Assembly (NCBI RefSeq): GCF_004343195.1
Contig: NZ_SMCR01000003.1
Coordinates: forward strand, 186,001-250,000
Reading direction: 5' to 3'
Origin: Biostraticola tofi
GTDB taxonomy: Bacteria > Pseudomonadota > Gammaproteobacteria > Enterobacterales > Enterobacteriaceae
Length of the DNA stretch: 64,000 bases
Under the pieces are notes generated by a model. It did no database searches and was not told where the DNA came from. It worked only from the letters and a program-made list of their open reading frames with translations. The position numbers were made by a program, and so were the translations under genes. This document shows positions 1 to 8,517 of the stretch, piece after piece (within the stretch, counting starts at the first letter, position 1; the number at the start of each line of letters is the position of its first letter).

Positions 1-1
1 C

Positions 2-25
2 CTGGATCCGAAACTGAAGCATTAA
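2..25 (+). CDS. possible 3' end of an upstream gene (partial)
   Basis: The first bases read in one frame as Leu-Asp-Pro-Lys-Leu-Lys-His-stop. A C-terminus of the form LDPxL is common in DppC/GsiD-type peptide ABC permeases, and the gsi operon lies near yliI in E. coli. Only seven codons are visible, so this is a guess about an edge fragment. Bases 26-77 hold nothing I recognise. Confidence 0.2.
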   Translation: MDPKLKH

Positions 26-77
26 GCCTTCAAAGTGGCATCACAGTGTTATCGGCTGCGATGCCTGCCCACCCCGA

Positions 78-905
78 CTACTTACCGTCCCAGGCATCAA
101 TAAGCGAAGCCCGTATTTTCAGTTTCCCCTGATTATCGGTCTTGAAGTACTGTTTGGACATCCCTCCTTCCCAATCACCATAGGAGGGATTAGGCAATAC
201 GATATATTTACGTCCGAATTCACGCTGATGGCGATTGACGAAATCGCGACGCTGCGTGTTCAGCTTATGATAATTTTCGCTGCTGAAATCATTCAGGTTA
301 TCGCCGACAAACACCACGATGTCATATCCCTGTTGTTCTACCGCGTTAAAACGCTGTTGTTTATCAGAGTTGCCGTTAATCGGTTTAAGCAGCAGAGTTT
401 TACTGCTGACATCGGCGAATCCCAGGGCCTGCAGATTATCCAGCGTCGCGGTATAATCCTGCTGAGATCGATTGGAAACATAAAATATTTGCCCGCCATG
501 ATCTTTGATGAAATGAGAGAAGGAGACTGCTCCAGGCAGTGCCTTGGCTTCCCTGGCCTGGGTCCACTGGCTCCAGGTATCATCGGCAAACGGCTGGTTG
601 CGCACGATTTGCCAGCCAGCATAAGCGCTGTTGTCTATCATCGTTTCATCCAGATCGACCACCACCGCTTTTTTCAGTCCGGGGCGTGCGTTGGCTGAAA
701 TAAACGCCGATTCTGCGGCGTTAAACGCCTGATATGCCAAGGCGCTAATCTCACCTGATTGCTGCATCCAGTTAACCGCTAGCACGGCTTGTTGGGAGAG
801 TTTTGCCTGGCTGTTATCAGGGGAAACCGTCTGGTAATGCGGGGCGCAGGCGCCCAGCAGCAGGCTGAGGGCGATAACGGACAGGCGGCCGGAATACTTT
901 TGCAT
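78..905 (-). CDS. class C acid phosphatase lipoprotein, e(P4) family
   Basis: 275 residues. A short signal peptide ends in a lipobox (LLGAC, Cys20), so the mature protein should be a lipoprotein anchored in the outer membrane. The DLDET motif at residues 84-88 supplies the nucleophile and acid/base Asp pair (Asp84, Asp86) of HAD phosphatases. A second HAD motif, VGDNLND, lies in the C-terminal third and would bind Mg2+. Family members hydrolyse phosphomonoesters, including 5'-nucleotides, in the periplasm; in Haemophilus the homologue supports NAD/nucleotide salvage. The start is well supported by AAGGAG seven bases before the ATG. It is transcribed away from the sugar dehydrogenase gene at 1132. 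The family call is firm, the exact substrate is not known. Confidence 0.9.
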   Translation of the reverse strand: MQKYSGRLSVIALSLLLGACAPHYQTVSPDNSQAKLSQQAVLAVNWMQQSGEISALAYQAFNAAESAFISANARPGLKKAVVVDLDETMIDNSAYAGWQIVRNQPFADDTWSQWTQAREAKALPGAVSFSHFIKDHGGQIFYVSNRSQQDYTATLDNLQALGFADVSSKTLLLKPINGNSDKQQRFNAVEQQGYDIVVFVGDNLNDFSSENYHKLNTQRRDFVNRHQREFGRKYIVLPNPSYGDWEGGMSKQYFKTDNQGKLKIRASLIDAWDGK

Positions 906-930
906 ATTGACTCCTTAGGGGAAACCACCG

Positions 931-949
931 TGAACCGAAAATCGGTTCA
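931..949. promoter_or_regulatory. operator-like palindrome between divergent genes
   Basis: A perfect inverted repeat, TGAACCGA-aaa-TCGGTTCA, lies 26-44 bases upstream of the acid phosphatase start and about 180 bases upstream of yliI. It sits where a repressor operator or a 5'-UTR hairpin would sit. No regulator can be named from it. The rest of the 906-1131 gap is AT-rich and probably carries both promoters. Confidence 0.4.
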
Positions 950-1131
950 AAGTTGCCATATTAAATAATAAATATGTTAATCAATTAATAACATGCAATT
1001 AATTAATAACAAAAGTTTAATATCTGCTGGCATCAAATCCGCTTTGTCAGAAAATGTAAAAGCCGTCTCGGCCGTTCGCATATCTGCTTATCCATTCCTA
1101 CGCTTAGAAGGGTCTTTAAGGAGGGATACAG

Positions 1132-2280
1132 ATGCGCTGGATCACACCCCTGATTTTTACGCTCGGCATGACCATCGCCGCAGCCCCGTCCGTCGCCGCT
1201 GAACCGGCGGCCGATGCCCGGAAAGTCCAGGTTGCGGTGTTGGTGGAAGGATTGGAAAATCCTTGGTCGCTGGCTTTCTTGCCCGGTACGCCGGCCATGC
1301 TTATTACCGAACGTCCAGGCAAACTGCGTCTGTGGCAGCCGGGGCAGAAGGTATCTGAACCGATCGAGGGGACGCCGGAAGTTTATCATCATGGTCAGGG
1401 CGGGTTATTTGATGTGGTGCTCGCGCCCGACTTTGAGCAGTCCCGCCGGATTTATCTTAGCTATGCCGAAAAAGGCGAAGGAGAAGAGGGGGCGGGTACC
1501 GCGGTAGGGTTCGGCAGGTTATCCGAAGACCACCGGCGGCTGAGTGATTTCAAGGTTATTTTTCGCCAGCGGCCTAAGCTATCATCGGGTGAGCATTTTG
1601 GCGGACGGCTGGCCTTTGATCGCCAGGGTATGCTGTATATTGCCCTGGGTGAAAATAACCGTCGGCCGACTGCGCAACAGCTGAACAAACATCAGGGCAA
1701 AATTGTGCGCCTTACCGCGGCAGGTGAAGTGCCGCCTGATAATCCGTTCGTCAACGATGAGAATGCCCGGCCTGAGATCTGGTCATACGGTATCCGTAAT
1801 CCGCAGGGTTTGGCGGTCAACCCCTGGACCGGCGATATCTGGGAGAATGAGCATGGTCCGCGCGGCGGTGATGAGATAAATATCATTGCCCGCGGCGCTA
1901 ACTATGGCTGGCCGATTGCCACTTATGGTATCAATTATTCCGGGCTCAAAATTCCCGAAGCCAAGGGCGAAATTGTTGAAGGCACCCGGCAGCCGGCCTG
2001 GTTCTGGCAACGCTCGCCCGCGGTCAGCGGGATGGCATTTTACGATGCCGATCGTTTTGGCGAATGGCGGCATTCGGTGTTTATCGGTGCGCTGAAGCAG
2101 AAAGTGTTGCTGCGTATGACCCTGGACGGCGATAAGGTGACTGGGGAACAGCGGCTGCTGGCCGATCGGAATGAGCGTATTCGAGATGTCCGAGTCGGCC
2201 CGGATGGTTACGTTTATGTACTGACGGATGAAAGCGACGGCAAATTATTAAAAGTGGGCCTGGCTACTCCCGGGGCGTAG
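1132..2280 (+). CDS. yliI: PQQ-dependent aldose sugar dehydrogenase, YliI type
   Basis: 382 residues with a cleavable signal peptide (cleavage near Ala23), hence periplasmic. The body is the beta-propeller of the soluble glucose/sorbosone dehydrogenase family. The recognisable cofactor and Ca2+ region includes ENEHGPRGGDEIN, and ENPWSLAFLP lies near the N-terminus. E. coli YliI (Asd) oxidises aldoses when pyrroloquinoline quinone is supplied; no PQQ synthesis gene is in this window. The start is backed by AAGGAGG eight bases before the ATG. yliI and yliJ are neighbours in E. coli as well. A GC-rich hairpin follows the stop codon. Confidence 0.93.
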   Translation: MRWITPLIFTLGMTIAAAPSVAAEPAADARKVQVAVLVEGLENPWSLAFLPGTPAMLITERPGKLRLWQPGQKVSEPIEGTPEVYHHGQGGLFDVVLAPDFEQSRRIYLSYAEKGEGEEGAGTAVGFGRLSEDHRRLSDFKVIFRQRPKLSSGEHFGGRLAFDRQGMLYIALGENNRRPTAQQLNKHQGKIVRLTAAGEVPPDNPFVNDENARPEIWSYGIRNPQGLAVNPWTGDIWENEHGPRGGDEINIIARGANYGWPIATYGINYSGLKIPEAKGEIVEGTRQPAWFWQRSPAVSGMAFYDADRFGEWRHSVFIGALKQKVLLRMTLDGDKVTGEQRLLADRNERIRDVRVGPDGYVYVLTDESDGKLLKVGLATPGA

Positions 2281-2294
2281 AAACCGTTGGCAGC

Positions 2295-2320
2295 GCGCGG
2301 GGCAAGCCGTGCCCCCGCGC
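2295..2320. terminator. hairpin between convergent yliI and gst
   Basis: GCGCGGGGCA pairs with TGCCCCCGCGC, with one bulged C and a five-base loop, between two convergent stop codons. There is no run of T on either side, so intrinsic termination is only possible, not certain. Confidence 0.4.
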
Positions 2321-2332
2321 CTGACAAGATAA

Positions 2333-2959
2333 TTACGACAAGGGCAGCATCACCCGGGTTTTAAATGCGGTTCGGCTGCTGACGCCGTCGTACCATTCCT
2401 GGAACCGGCCGCGTGGCTTGCGTTCGATAGCCAAGCTAAACCAGTTATAGGCCAGGCAGCCCATCGATATATCGCCGATGCCGAAATCGTTGCCGGAAAA
2501 CCAGCTTTTTTTCTCCAGCGCGGTTTCAGCGATATCAAGCAGCCGTTCACATGCTTCGATGCCGGCGGCTACCGCTGCGCTATCGCGAAGCTTGGCCGGG
2601 GTCCTGACCAGATTGATAAAAACCGGCGTCAGGGCTGGCGCCAGTGAGGAGAGCGTCCAATCCATCCATTTCTCTGACTGGGCGCGGGTAGCGGCATCGT
2701 TCAACAGCCAGGTATCCTGGCCAAATCGGGCGGCGATATAGCGCACGATGGTATTGGACTCCCACAGCACCAGATCATTTTCATCATCTTGCATGCAAGG
2801 CACCAGTCCATTCGGATTCAATGATAAAAATAACGGTTCTTTAATTTTGCCGTACTGCCCACCGGCCTGTATTAAATTAAAGGCTAAATCCAGTTCGGCC
2901 GCGCACCATAATACTTTTTTTACATTAGTTGAGTTTTCACGACCCCAAATAGTTAACAT
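2333..2959 (-). CDS. yliJ: glutathione S-transferase family protein, YliJ type
   Basis: 208 residues, the usual family length. The N-terminal half is a thioredoxin-fold domain that begins WGRENSTNVKK and carries the glutathione-binding segment LWESNTIVRY around residues 67-76. The C-terminal half is the all-helical GST domain. The sequence start matches E. coli YliJ closely (WGRxNSTNVKKVL). The protein is cytosolic and may detoxify electrophiles, but its substrate is unknown. A GAGG motif six bases before the ATG supports the start. The gene diverges from the methionine-type importer at 3190, and two inverted repeats lie between them. Confidence 0.88.
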   Translation of the reverse strand: MLTIWGRENSTNVKKVLWCAAELDLAFNLIQAGGQYGKIKEPLFLSLNPNGLVPCMQDDENDLVLWESNTIVRYIAARFGQDTWLLNDAATRAQSEKWMDWTLSSLAPALTPVFINLVRTPAKLRDSAAVAAGIEACERLLDIAETALEKKSWFSGNDFGIGDISMGCLAYNWFSLAIERKPRGRFQEWYDGVSSRTAFKTRVMLPLS

Positions 2960-3009
2960 TCACGCCTCATTCGATAAAAAAACCGCTAAAAATTAGCTAT
3001 AGCTGGATT

Positions 3010-3063
3010 ATACGCTTTTATATAGGCTAAAAGCGTATTAATCGCTTTTTGCAACGCGATTAA
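3010..3063. promoter_or_regulatory. two abutting inverted repeats, divergent control region
   Basis: Repeat one pairs ATACGCTTTTA (3010-3020) with TAAAAGCGTAT (3028-3038) across seven bases. Repeat two pairs TTAATCGC (3038-3045) with GCGATTAA (3056-3063) across ten bases. Both are perfect and they meet at base 3038. They lie 51-104 bases before the gst start and 127-180 bases before the binding-protein gene. Neither resembles the MetJ box, so they may be operators of another regulator or RNA hairpins. Confidence 0.45.
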
Positions 3064-3189
3064 ACAGATTTTTATTTCAAAAAAAATACATTATCAAATA
3101 TTCACCATTATCCTGATGATAAGTATGATTTAATCATTAGGTTATGTTGCAGTGTGAAACTGCCTTTTGCCTACAGGAAAGTGTAAATC

Positions 3190-4035
3190 ATGATATTAAC
3201 TCATACGGCCCGTGGACTGCTGGCTGCCGGTCTTATTGCCTTCGGTTTGCAAATAGCTCAGGCTCAGGACGATGCCAAAACAATCGTGTTCGGCGTAGCG
3301 CCCGGCCCTTATGGCGATATGGTCAATCAGGCTATCAAGCCTGAACTGACCAAGAAAGGCTATAAAGTGGTGGTCAGGGAATTCAGTGATTATGTACAGC
3401 CGAATATGGCGCTGGCCAATGGCAGCATTGACGCCAATCTGTTCCAGCACACGCTGTATCTTGAGAAGTTCGCTGCGGATAAAAACCTCAAAGTCAGCGG
3501 CTTGATTATTGTGCCAACCGCAAGCATGGGTTTTTATTCCCGCAAATTAACCGCCATTAATCAGTTGAAAAAAGGCGATGTCGTCACTCTTTCCAATGAT
3601 CCTACCAATCTGGCGCGCGGTCTGCGCTTTCTGGCAACGCTTGGGCTGATAAGCATCAAGCCCGATATCGACCCGACCAAAGCGTCCGAGCGCGACATTG
3701 CCGAGAATCCTCGCGGGATCGTGTTTAAACCGCTGGAAGCCGCCCAATTGCCGCGCACCCTTGACAGCGCTAGCGGCGCACTGGTCAACGGTAATTTTGC
3801 TTTTGCCGCCGGGCTAAAACTGTCTTCTGCACTGGCGCTGGAAACGCTTGATGAAAACCTGAAGAACGTTATTGCCGTGCGCACCGCAGACCTGAACCAA
3901 CCCTTTGTCAAAGATATCAAGGCTGCCGTTGAATCGCCGGCGTATGCGGCGGTGATAAATGAGCCTAGCTCCGTATTCAGCCAATTCCAAAAACCCGCCT
4001 GGATGCAGGAAGCGGCCGCACCGGCCAAGCCTTAG
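3190..4035 (+). CDS. MetQ/NlpA-family substrate-binding protein
   Basis: 281 residues. This is the periplasmic binding component of a methionine-type (MetNIQ) importer. The fold signature GVAPGPYGDMV near residue 36 and the NLFQHTLYLEKF stretch near residue 83 are typical of the NlpA family. Family proteins are usually lipoproteins, but the signal peptide here ends AQAQ with no cysteine nearby. It should therefore be cut by signal peptidase I and released as a soluble periplasmic protein. The gene is followed by metN- and metI-like genes in the same direction. D- or L-methionine is the likely ligand by family, but paralogues of this family use other substrates. I assign no gene symbol for that reason. 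Confidence 0.85.
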   Translation: MILTHTARGLLAAGLIAFGLQIAQAQDDAKTIVFGVAPGPYGDMVNQAIKPELTKKGYKVVVREFSDYVQPNMALANGSIDANLFQHTLYLEKFAADKNLKVSGLIIVPTASMGFYSRKLTAINQLKKGDVVTLSNDPTNLARGLRFLATLGLISIKPDIDPTKASERDIAENPRGIVFKPLEAAQLPRTLDSASGALVNGNFAFAAGLKLSSALALETLDENLKNVIAVRTADLNQPFVKDIKAAVESPAYAAVINEPSSVFSQFQKPAWMQEAAAPAKP

Positions 4036-4098
4036 TATCAGCCAGCCGCCCGCCAGGGCGGCAGTATGTAAATGACGTTTTCCAGGAGTTTGTGGGTC

Positions 4099-5115
4099 AT
4101 GATTGAGTTACAAAAGATCTGTGTTGCTTTTCACCAAGGAAAGCAGCAGGGCTCTCTCGCGGTTGATGATGTCAGCCTTGCTATCAGCCAGGGTGAAGTT
4201 TACGGCATCGTCGGCGCCAGCGGCGCAGGCAAAAGCACCTTGTTGCGCACCATCAATCTACTGCAGCGGCCGACCGCGGGTACCGTAAAAGTCAATGGCG
4301 TTGCGGTAAGCGGCCTCACCGGTCGGGCGCTGCGTCAACAGCGACAGAAAATCGGTATGATTTTCCAGCATTTCAATCTGATGCATACCCGCACCGTTGC
4401 TGCCAATGTGGCTTTCAGCCTGCGCGCTGCCGGTAAATCAACCGCTGATATCGCCAGGAGAGTGCCGGAAATCCTGGCGCTGGTGGGACTGGCTGACAAA
4501 GCTGATGCCTATCCGGCTCAGCTCAGCGGCGGTCAGAAACAGCGTGTCGGTATCGCCCGCGCCATTGCCAATCAACCCGAGGTACTGCTGTGCGATGAGC
4601 CGACATCCGCGCTGGACCTTGATACATCCAGCGCCATTCTGCAGTTGCTTAAAGAGATTAACGCCCGTCTGGGAATAACCATCGTGCTTATTTCGCATGA
4701 GATGGCAGTGATAAAGTCCATTTGCGATCGGGTGGCGGTCATGAGCCGAGGCAGGGTGGTTGAAGAGGGCGATGTGTTCGATATTTTTGCCAACCCACGG
4801 CATGAATTTACCCGCCAACTGGTATCCCACACCTTGAACCTGGAGTTGCCTGCACGCCTGATGCAGGATTTGCAGGGAACCTTGCTGAAAATACTGTTTA
4901 TCGGCCCCTCCGCCGAACAGCCGGTGCTGTCTGATGTCGCCACCCGCTTTGGCGTCTCGGTCAACATTCTTCATGGCAAAATTGAATATATCGGGTCGCG
5001 CGCACTCGGCTTATTGGTGGCCTTACTCACTCATCCGGATACCCCGGAGCGTATCACTGAAGCAGTGAACTATATCCGGGACAACACCGCTCGTGTGGAG
5101 GTACTGCATGGCTGA
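4099..5115 (+). CDS. metN: methionine-type ABC importer, ATP-binding subunit
   Basis: 338 residues from the ATG at 4099. That start is chosen over an upstream ATG at 4072 because AGGAG precedes it and because MetN begins at this point. Walker A is GASGAGKST (residues 39-47), the ABC signature is LSGGQ (142-146), and Walker B precedes DEPTSALD. After the ATPase domain comes a C-terminal NIL domain, which in MetN senses internal methionine and inhibits transport. The stop overlaps the start of the permease gene by eight bases. The symbol follows the family; this could be a paralogue of the housekeeping metN. Confidence 0.88.
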   Translation: MIELQKICVAFHQGKQQGSLAVDDVSLAISQGEVYGIVGASGAGKSTLLRTINLLQRPTAGTVKVNGVAVSGLTGRALRQQRQKIGMIFQHFNLMHTRTVAANVAFSLRAAGKSTADIARRVPEILALVGLADKADAYPAQLSGGQKQRVGIARAIANQPEVLLCDEPTSALDLDTSSAILQLLKEINARLGITIVLISHEMAVIKSICDRVAVMSRGRVVEEGDVFDIFANPRHEFTRQLVSHTLNLELPARLMQDLQGTLLKILFIGPSAEQPVLSDVATRFGVSVNILHGKIEYIGSRALGLLVALLTHPDTPERITEAVNYIRDNTARVEVLHG

Positions 5116-5767
5116 TTTATGGCTTGATCTGGTGGCTGCCTTTGGCGAAACTTTTCAAATGGTAGGCATCGCCACGCTGTTTTCCATCATCGGCGGTCTG
5201 CCGCTGGGGTTCCTGATTTACGTTACCAGCCGTCACCTGTTCTGGCAAAACCGGTTTATTTACCTCACTGGCAGTATTTTGGTTAATATCATCCGCTCAA
5301 TCCCCTTCGTTATCCTGTTGGTGATGCTGCTGCCGCTGACGCAATATCTGCTGGGCAACACCATTGGACCGATTGCCGCATCCGTACCGCTTTCGGTAGC
5401 GGCGATTGCTTTTTATGCCCGGCTGGTGGACGGCGCGCTGCGTGAAGTCGACCCCGGGATTATCGAAGCGGCAAAAGCCTTTGGCGCCAGTCCGCTGCGG
5501 ATCATCTGTACCGTATTGCTGCCGGAAGCCATGGCCGGGCTGCTGCGCGGCCTGACTATTACCTTGGTGAGCTTGATTGGCTATTCCGCCATGGCAGGTA
5601 TTGTCGGCGGCGGCGGGGTAGGCGATCTGGCGATTCGCTTTGGCTATTACCGCTATGAAACCAATGTCATGATCATCACCGTGGTGGCGCTTATTATTCT
5701 GGTACAGATCGTTCAGGTACTGGGCGATTGGCTGGCACAGCGTGCCGACCGGCGTGGACGTGGTTGA
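5108..5767 (+). CDS. metI: methionine-type ABC importer, permease subunit
   Basis: 219 residues, the length typical of MetI. About five membrane-spanning segments are visible. The cytoplasmic EAA loop that docks to the ATPase (IEAAKAFGASPLRIICTVLLPEA) lies near residues 122-144. The ATG at 5108 overlaps the end of metN (ATGGCTGA) and is preceded by GGAGG inside metN, so the two are translationally coupled. With the binding protein at 3190 this makes a complete importer. A hairpin follows the stop codon. Confidence 0.88.
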   Translation: MADLWLDLVAAFGETFQMVGIATLFSIIGGLPLGFLIYVTSRHLFWQNRFIYLTGSILVNIIRSIPFVILLVMLLPLTQYLLGNTIGPIAASVPLSVAAIAFYARLVDGALREVDPGIIEAAKAFGASPLRIICTVLLPEAMAGLLRGLTITLVSLIGYSAMAGIVGGGGVGDLAIRFGYYRYETNVMIITVVALIILVQIVQVLGDWLAQRADRRGRG

Positions 5768-5775
5768 CGATTCTG

Positions 5776-5798
5776 GAGGCGGGTTTCAGGCCTGCCTC
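5776..5798 (+). terminator. hairpin after metI
   Basis: GAGGCGGG pairs with CCTGCCTC (one G-T pair) across a seven-base loop, eight bases after the metI stop. It lacks a T run. It may end the importer transcript or only protect its 3' end. Confidence 0.3.
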
Positions 5799-5985
5799 AA
5801 GTGATAAAACCGAAAAAAGTGGAAAAATGCGTGTAATCCGGCAAAGTTGATTTGTGTCTAAAACAGATAAATCGTTAAGATATGAAACAAACCTGCTGAC
5901 TTCAGATTTGAATCAGGTCGTTACACTCAATCCGCTACCGTGAGTAACGCGGTAACCATCACCGAATGGATACTCTGGCCACGTC

Positions 5986-7188
5986 ATGAAGAAAACTCTG
6001 TCTTATACCAAGAACATCGTGCTCTCCGCTGGCACCCTAATCATCTTCACCACTCTGGGCGCAAGGGCTGACACACCGCCGGCCGCTCCACAGATTGATG
6101 CAAAAGCATTTATCCTGATCGACTATCAGAGCGGCAAGGTCCTGGCCGAGTCGAATGCCGACCAGCGTCTTGATCCGGCCAGCCTGACCAAGATCATGTC
6201 CAGCTATGTCATCGGTCAGGCGCTTAAAGTCGGCAAAATACACTCAGAGGATCAGGTCACTATCGGCAAAGATGCCTGGGCGACCGGCAATCCGGTGCTG
6301 CGCGGGTCGTCGTTGATGTTCCTCAAGCCAGGCGAGCAGGTCGTTTTGTCCCAGTTGAATAAAGGCATGGTCATCCAGTCCGGTAATGATGCCAGTATTG
6401 CACTGGCCGACTATGTCGCCGGCAGCCAGGATGCCTTTGTTAGCCTGATGAACCAATATGCCAAAGCGCTCGGGTTGGCCAATACCCATTTCCTCACGGT
6501 GCACGGCCTGGATGCCGAAGGCCAATACAGTACTGCTCGTGATATGGCCCTGCTTAGTCAGGCGCTGATCCGTGACGTGCCGGATGAATACGCTATTCAT
6601 AAGGAAAAAGAGTTTACCTATAACCGCATCAAGCAGCCGAACCGCAATCGCCTGCTGTGGAACGGTAATCTGCAGGTCGACGGTGTTAAAACCGGCTATA
6701 CCGACGGTGCGGGCCATAACCTGGTGGCTTCGGCGACCGACAACGGCATGCGGTTGATATCAGTGGTGCTCGGCGCGCCCACTGACGGCGTACGCTTTCG
6801 TGAAAGCGAAAAACTGCTGACCTGGGGTTTTCGTTTTTATGAGACGGTAACGCCAATCACCACCGATCGTGCTTTTACCCGTCAGAAAGTTTGGTTTGGC
6901 GATGCCGGCGAGGTCAATCTTGGGGTTGCCAAGAATGCGGCCGTCACACTGCCCAAAGGGCAACTGAAGAATTTGAAGGCCACCTTCACCCTGACTTCAC
7001 CCCAGCTTGAGGCGCCACTGGCCTTGCATCAACAGGTGGGAACCATCGATTTTATGCTGGATGGCAAAGTGATTGAACAACGCCCGCTGGTGGTAATGGA
7101 AGCGGTAGAGAAAGGGAATTTTATCGGCAACATCTGGGATTGGATTGTATTAAAGGTAAAAGGACTGTTTGCTTCCGTTTGGGGTTAA
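5986..7188 (+). CDS. dacC: D-alanyl-D-alanine carboxypeptidase DacC (PBP6)
   Basis: 400 residues, the same as E. coli DacC. A signal peptide is followed by the penicillin-binding domain with all three active-site motifs: SLTK (Ser66, Lys69), SGN (132-134) and KTG (235-237). A beta-sheet domain follows, and the C-terminus ([20 protein letters not shown]) is an amphipathic helix that attaches the enzyme to the outer face of the inner membrane. It trims the terminal D-Ala from peptidoglycan pentapeptides. The alternative paralogue DacA is less likely given the synteny with yliJ and the length. No strong ribosome binding site is seen before the ATG. Confidence 0.93.
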   Translation: MKKTLSYTKNIVLSAGTLIIFTTLGARADTPPAAPQIDAKAFILIDYQSGKVLAESNADQRLDPASLTKIMSSYVIGQALKVGKIHSEDQVTIGKDAWATGNPVLRGSSLMFLKPGEQVVLSQLNKGMVIQSGNDASIALADYVAGSQDAFVSLMNQYAKALGLANTHFLTVHGLDAEGQYSTARDMALLSQALIRDVPDEYAIHKEKEFTYNRIKQPNRNRLLWNGNLQVDGVKTGYTDGAGHNLVASATDNGMRLISVVLGAPTDGVRFRESEKLLTWGFRFYETVTPITTDRAFTRQKVWFGDAGEVNLGVAKNAAVTLPKGQLKNLKATFTLTSPQLEAPLALHQQVGTIDFMLDGKVIEQRPLVVMEAVEKGNFIGNIWDWIVLKVKGLFASVWG

Positions 7189-7193
7189 ACCAG

Positions 7194-7215
7194 AGCACCG
7201 GCGGATGCCGGTGCT
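7194..7215. terminator. bidirectional terminator hairpin dacC / sdaC
   Basis: A perfect nine-base-pair stem, AGCACCGGC / GCCGGTGCT with loop GGAT, lies between convergent dacC and the transporter gene. A short A/T-rich stretch follows on both sides. Confidence 0.6.
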
Positions 7216-7224
7216 TCAGTATAT

Positions 7225-8517
7225 TCAACCCAGCAGCTTATACACAATGGCGCTCATCGCAACCAGGCCCATCAGCCAGACAAAGTAGTTACTGGCGACA
7301 CCACGGTATTTCGCCATGGCCGGTACTTTGCTAATGGCATACATCGGCATCAGGAACAGCAGCATGGCGATGATTGGCCCGCCCAGGGTCTCTATCATGC
7401 CGAGAATGCTGGGATTAAGCGTAGCCACCGCCCATGAGGTTACCAACATGAACAGGGCCGTCAGTTTGTTGAGCAAACCGGCGCTCGGTTTCTTGCCATT
7501 TCTCTCCAGCGCGCTGGATATCAAGCCGGTAAAGCCTTCACTGGCGCCCAGATAATGGCCCAGAAACGATTTTGTGATGGCGACGAAAGCGATTATCGGC
7601 GCCAGCAGGGCGATGTACGGGTTGTCAAAATGGTTGGCCAGGTAGGAAAGAATAGAGATATTCTGTGCTTTGGCCTCAGCCAGGCTCGCAGGGGACAGAC
7701 TCAGTACACAGCTGAACACGAAGAACATCACGGTCAGCACCATCATCAGATGGCTCACTGCCAGGATAGCGGAACATTTCTTCTCGGCCTGCGGGCCGTA
7801 TTCATCACGTTTAGACATGGCGAAAGAGGAAATGATCGGCGAATGGTTGAATGAGAACACCATTACCGGCACCGCCAGCCACAGGACGCTGATAAGGCTG
7901 TTGCCCTCGTCTGCACCGGCAACCAGCGGGGCATCAAAAATCGCCGTCGTCCAGTAAGGCACCAGATAGAGCGCCAGGAATACCAGTACGGCGACAAAGG
8001 GGAACACCAGCATGCTCATGACTTTGACGATGACATCCCGGCCAAGGCTGATGATTGCCATCAGGCCGACAATCAGCACCAGCGCCAGCAGCGCGCGCGG
8101 CGGTGCCTGGCTACCCAATTGATGCGTTATGAAACTTTCAACGGTATTGGTGATGGCGACGCTGTAGACCAGCAGAATCGGATAAATTGCCATGAAGTAA
8201 AGAAAGGTGATCGCTTTACCTATTTTTTTGCCGAAATGCTCGCTGACCACATCGGTGATATCTTTACTTTCCAGGCTGCCTGATAATACAAACCGCGTCA
8301 TGCCCCGGTGTGAATAATAGGTCATCGGAAAAGCCAGCACCGCCATTATCAGCAGCGGCAGCAACCCGCCGATGCCGGCATTGATTGGCAAAAACAACAC
8401 GCCTGCGCCGATCGCCGTTCCGTAAAGCCCCAGCATCCAGACCATATCCGAATTGAGCCAGGTTCGCCCTGTTGCCGCTTTGGTTGCGGGGCAGGTGTTT
8501 GAATGAGCGTTATCCAT
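7225..8517 (-). CDS. sdaC: serine transporter, HAAAP family, SdaC type
   Basis: 430 residues from the ATG at 8517, which has CGGAG six bases upstream; an upstream ATG at 8535 lacks this. Eleven hydrophobic segments fill the protein. It matches E. coli SdaC almost throughout, for example MLGLYGTAIGAGVLFLPINAG near the N-terminus and TLNPSILGMIETLGGPIIAM near the C-terminus. It should import L-serine with protons across the inner membrane. In E. coli sdaC lies elsewhere with the serine deaminase sdaB, which is not next to this copy. It may be a relocated gene or a paralogue. Confidence 0.85.
   Translation of the reverse strand: MDNAHSNTCPATKAATGRTWLNSDMVWMLGLYGTAIGAGVLFLPINAGIGGLLPLLIMAVLAFPMTYYSHRGMTRFVLSGSLESKDITDVVSEHFGKKIGKAITFLYFMAIYPILLVYSVAITNTVESFITHQLGSQAPPRALLALVLIVGLMAIISLGRDVIVKVMSMLVFPFVAVLVFLALYLVPYWTTAIFDAPLVAGADEGNSLISVLWLAVPVMVFSFNHSPIISSFAMSKRDEYGPQAEKKCSAILAVSHLMMVLTVMFFVFSCVLSLSPASLAEAKAQNISILSYLANHFDNPYIALLAPIIAFVAITKSFLGHYLGASEGFTGLISSALERNGKKPSAGLLNKLTALFMLVTSWAVATLNPSILGMIETLGGPIIAMLLFLMPMYAISKVPAMAKYRGVASNYFVWLMGLVAMSAIVYKLLG

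Noticed and set aside
2960-3189. MetJ boxes for the methionine-type operon
   Set aside because: No tandem AGACGTCT-like octamers are present; the visible repeats have another sequence.
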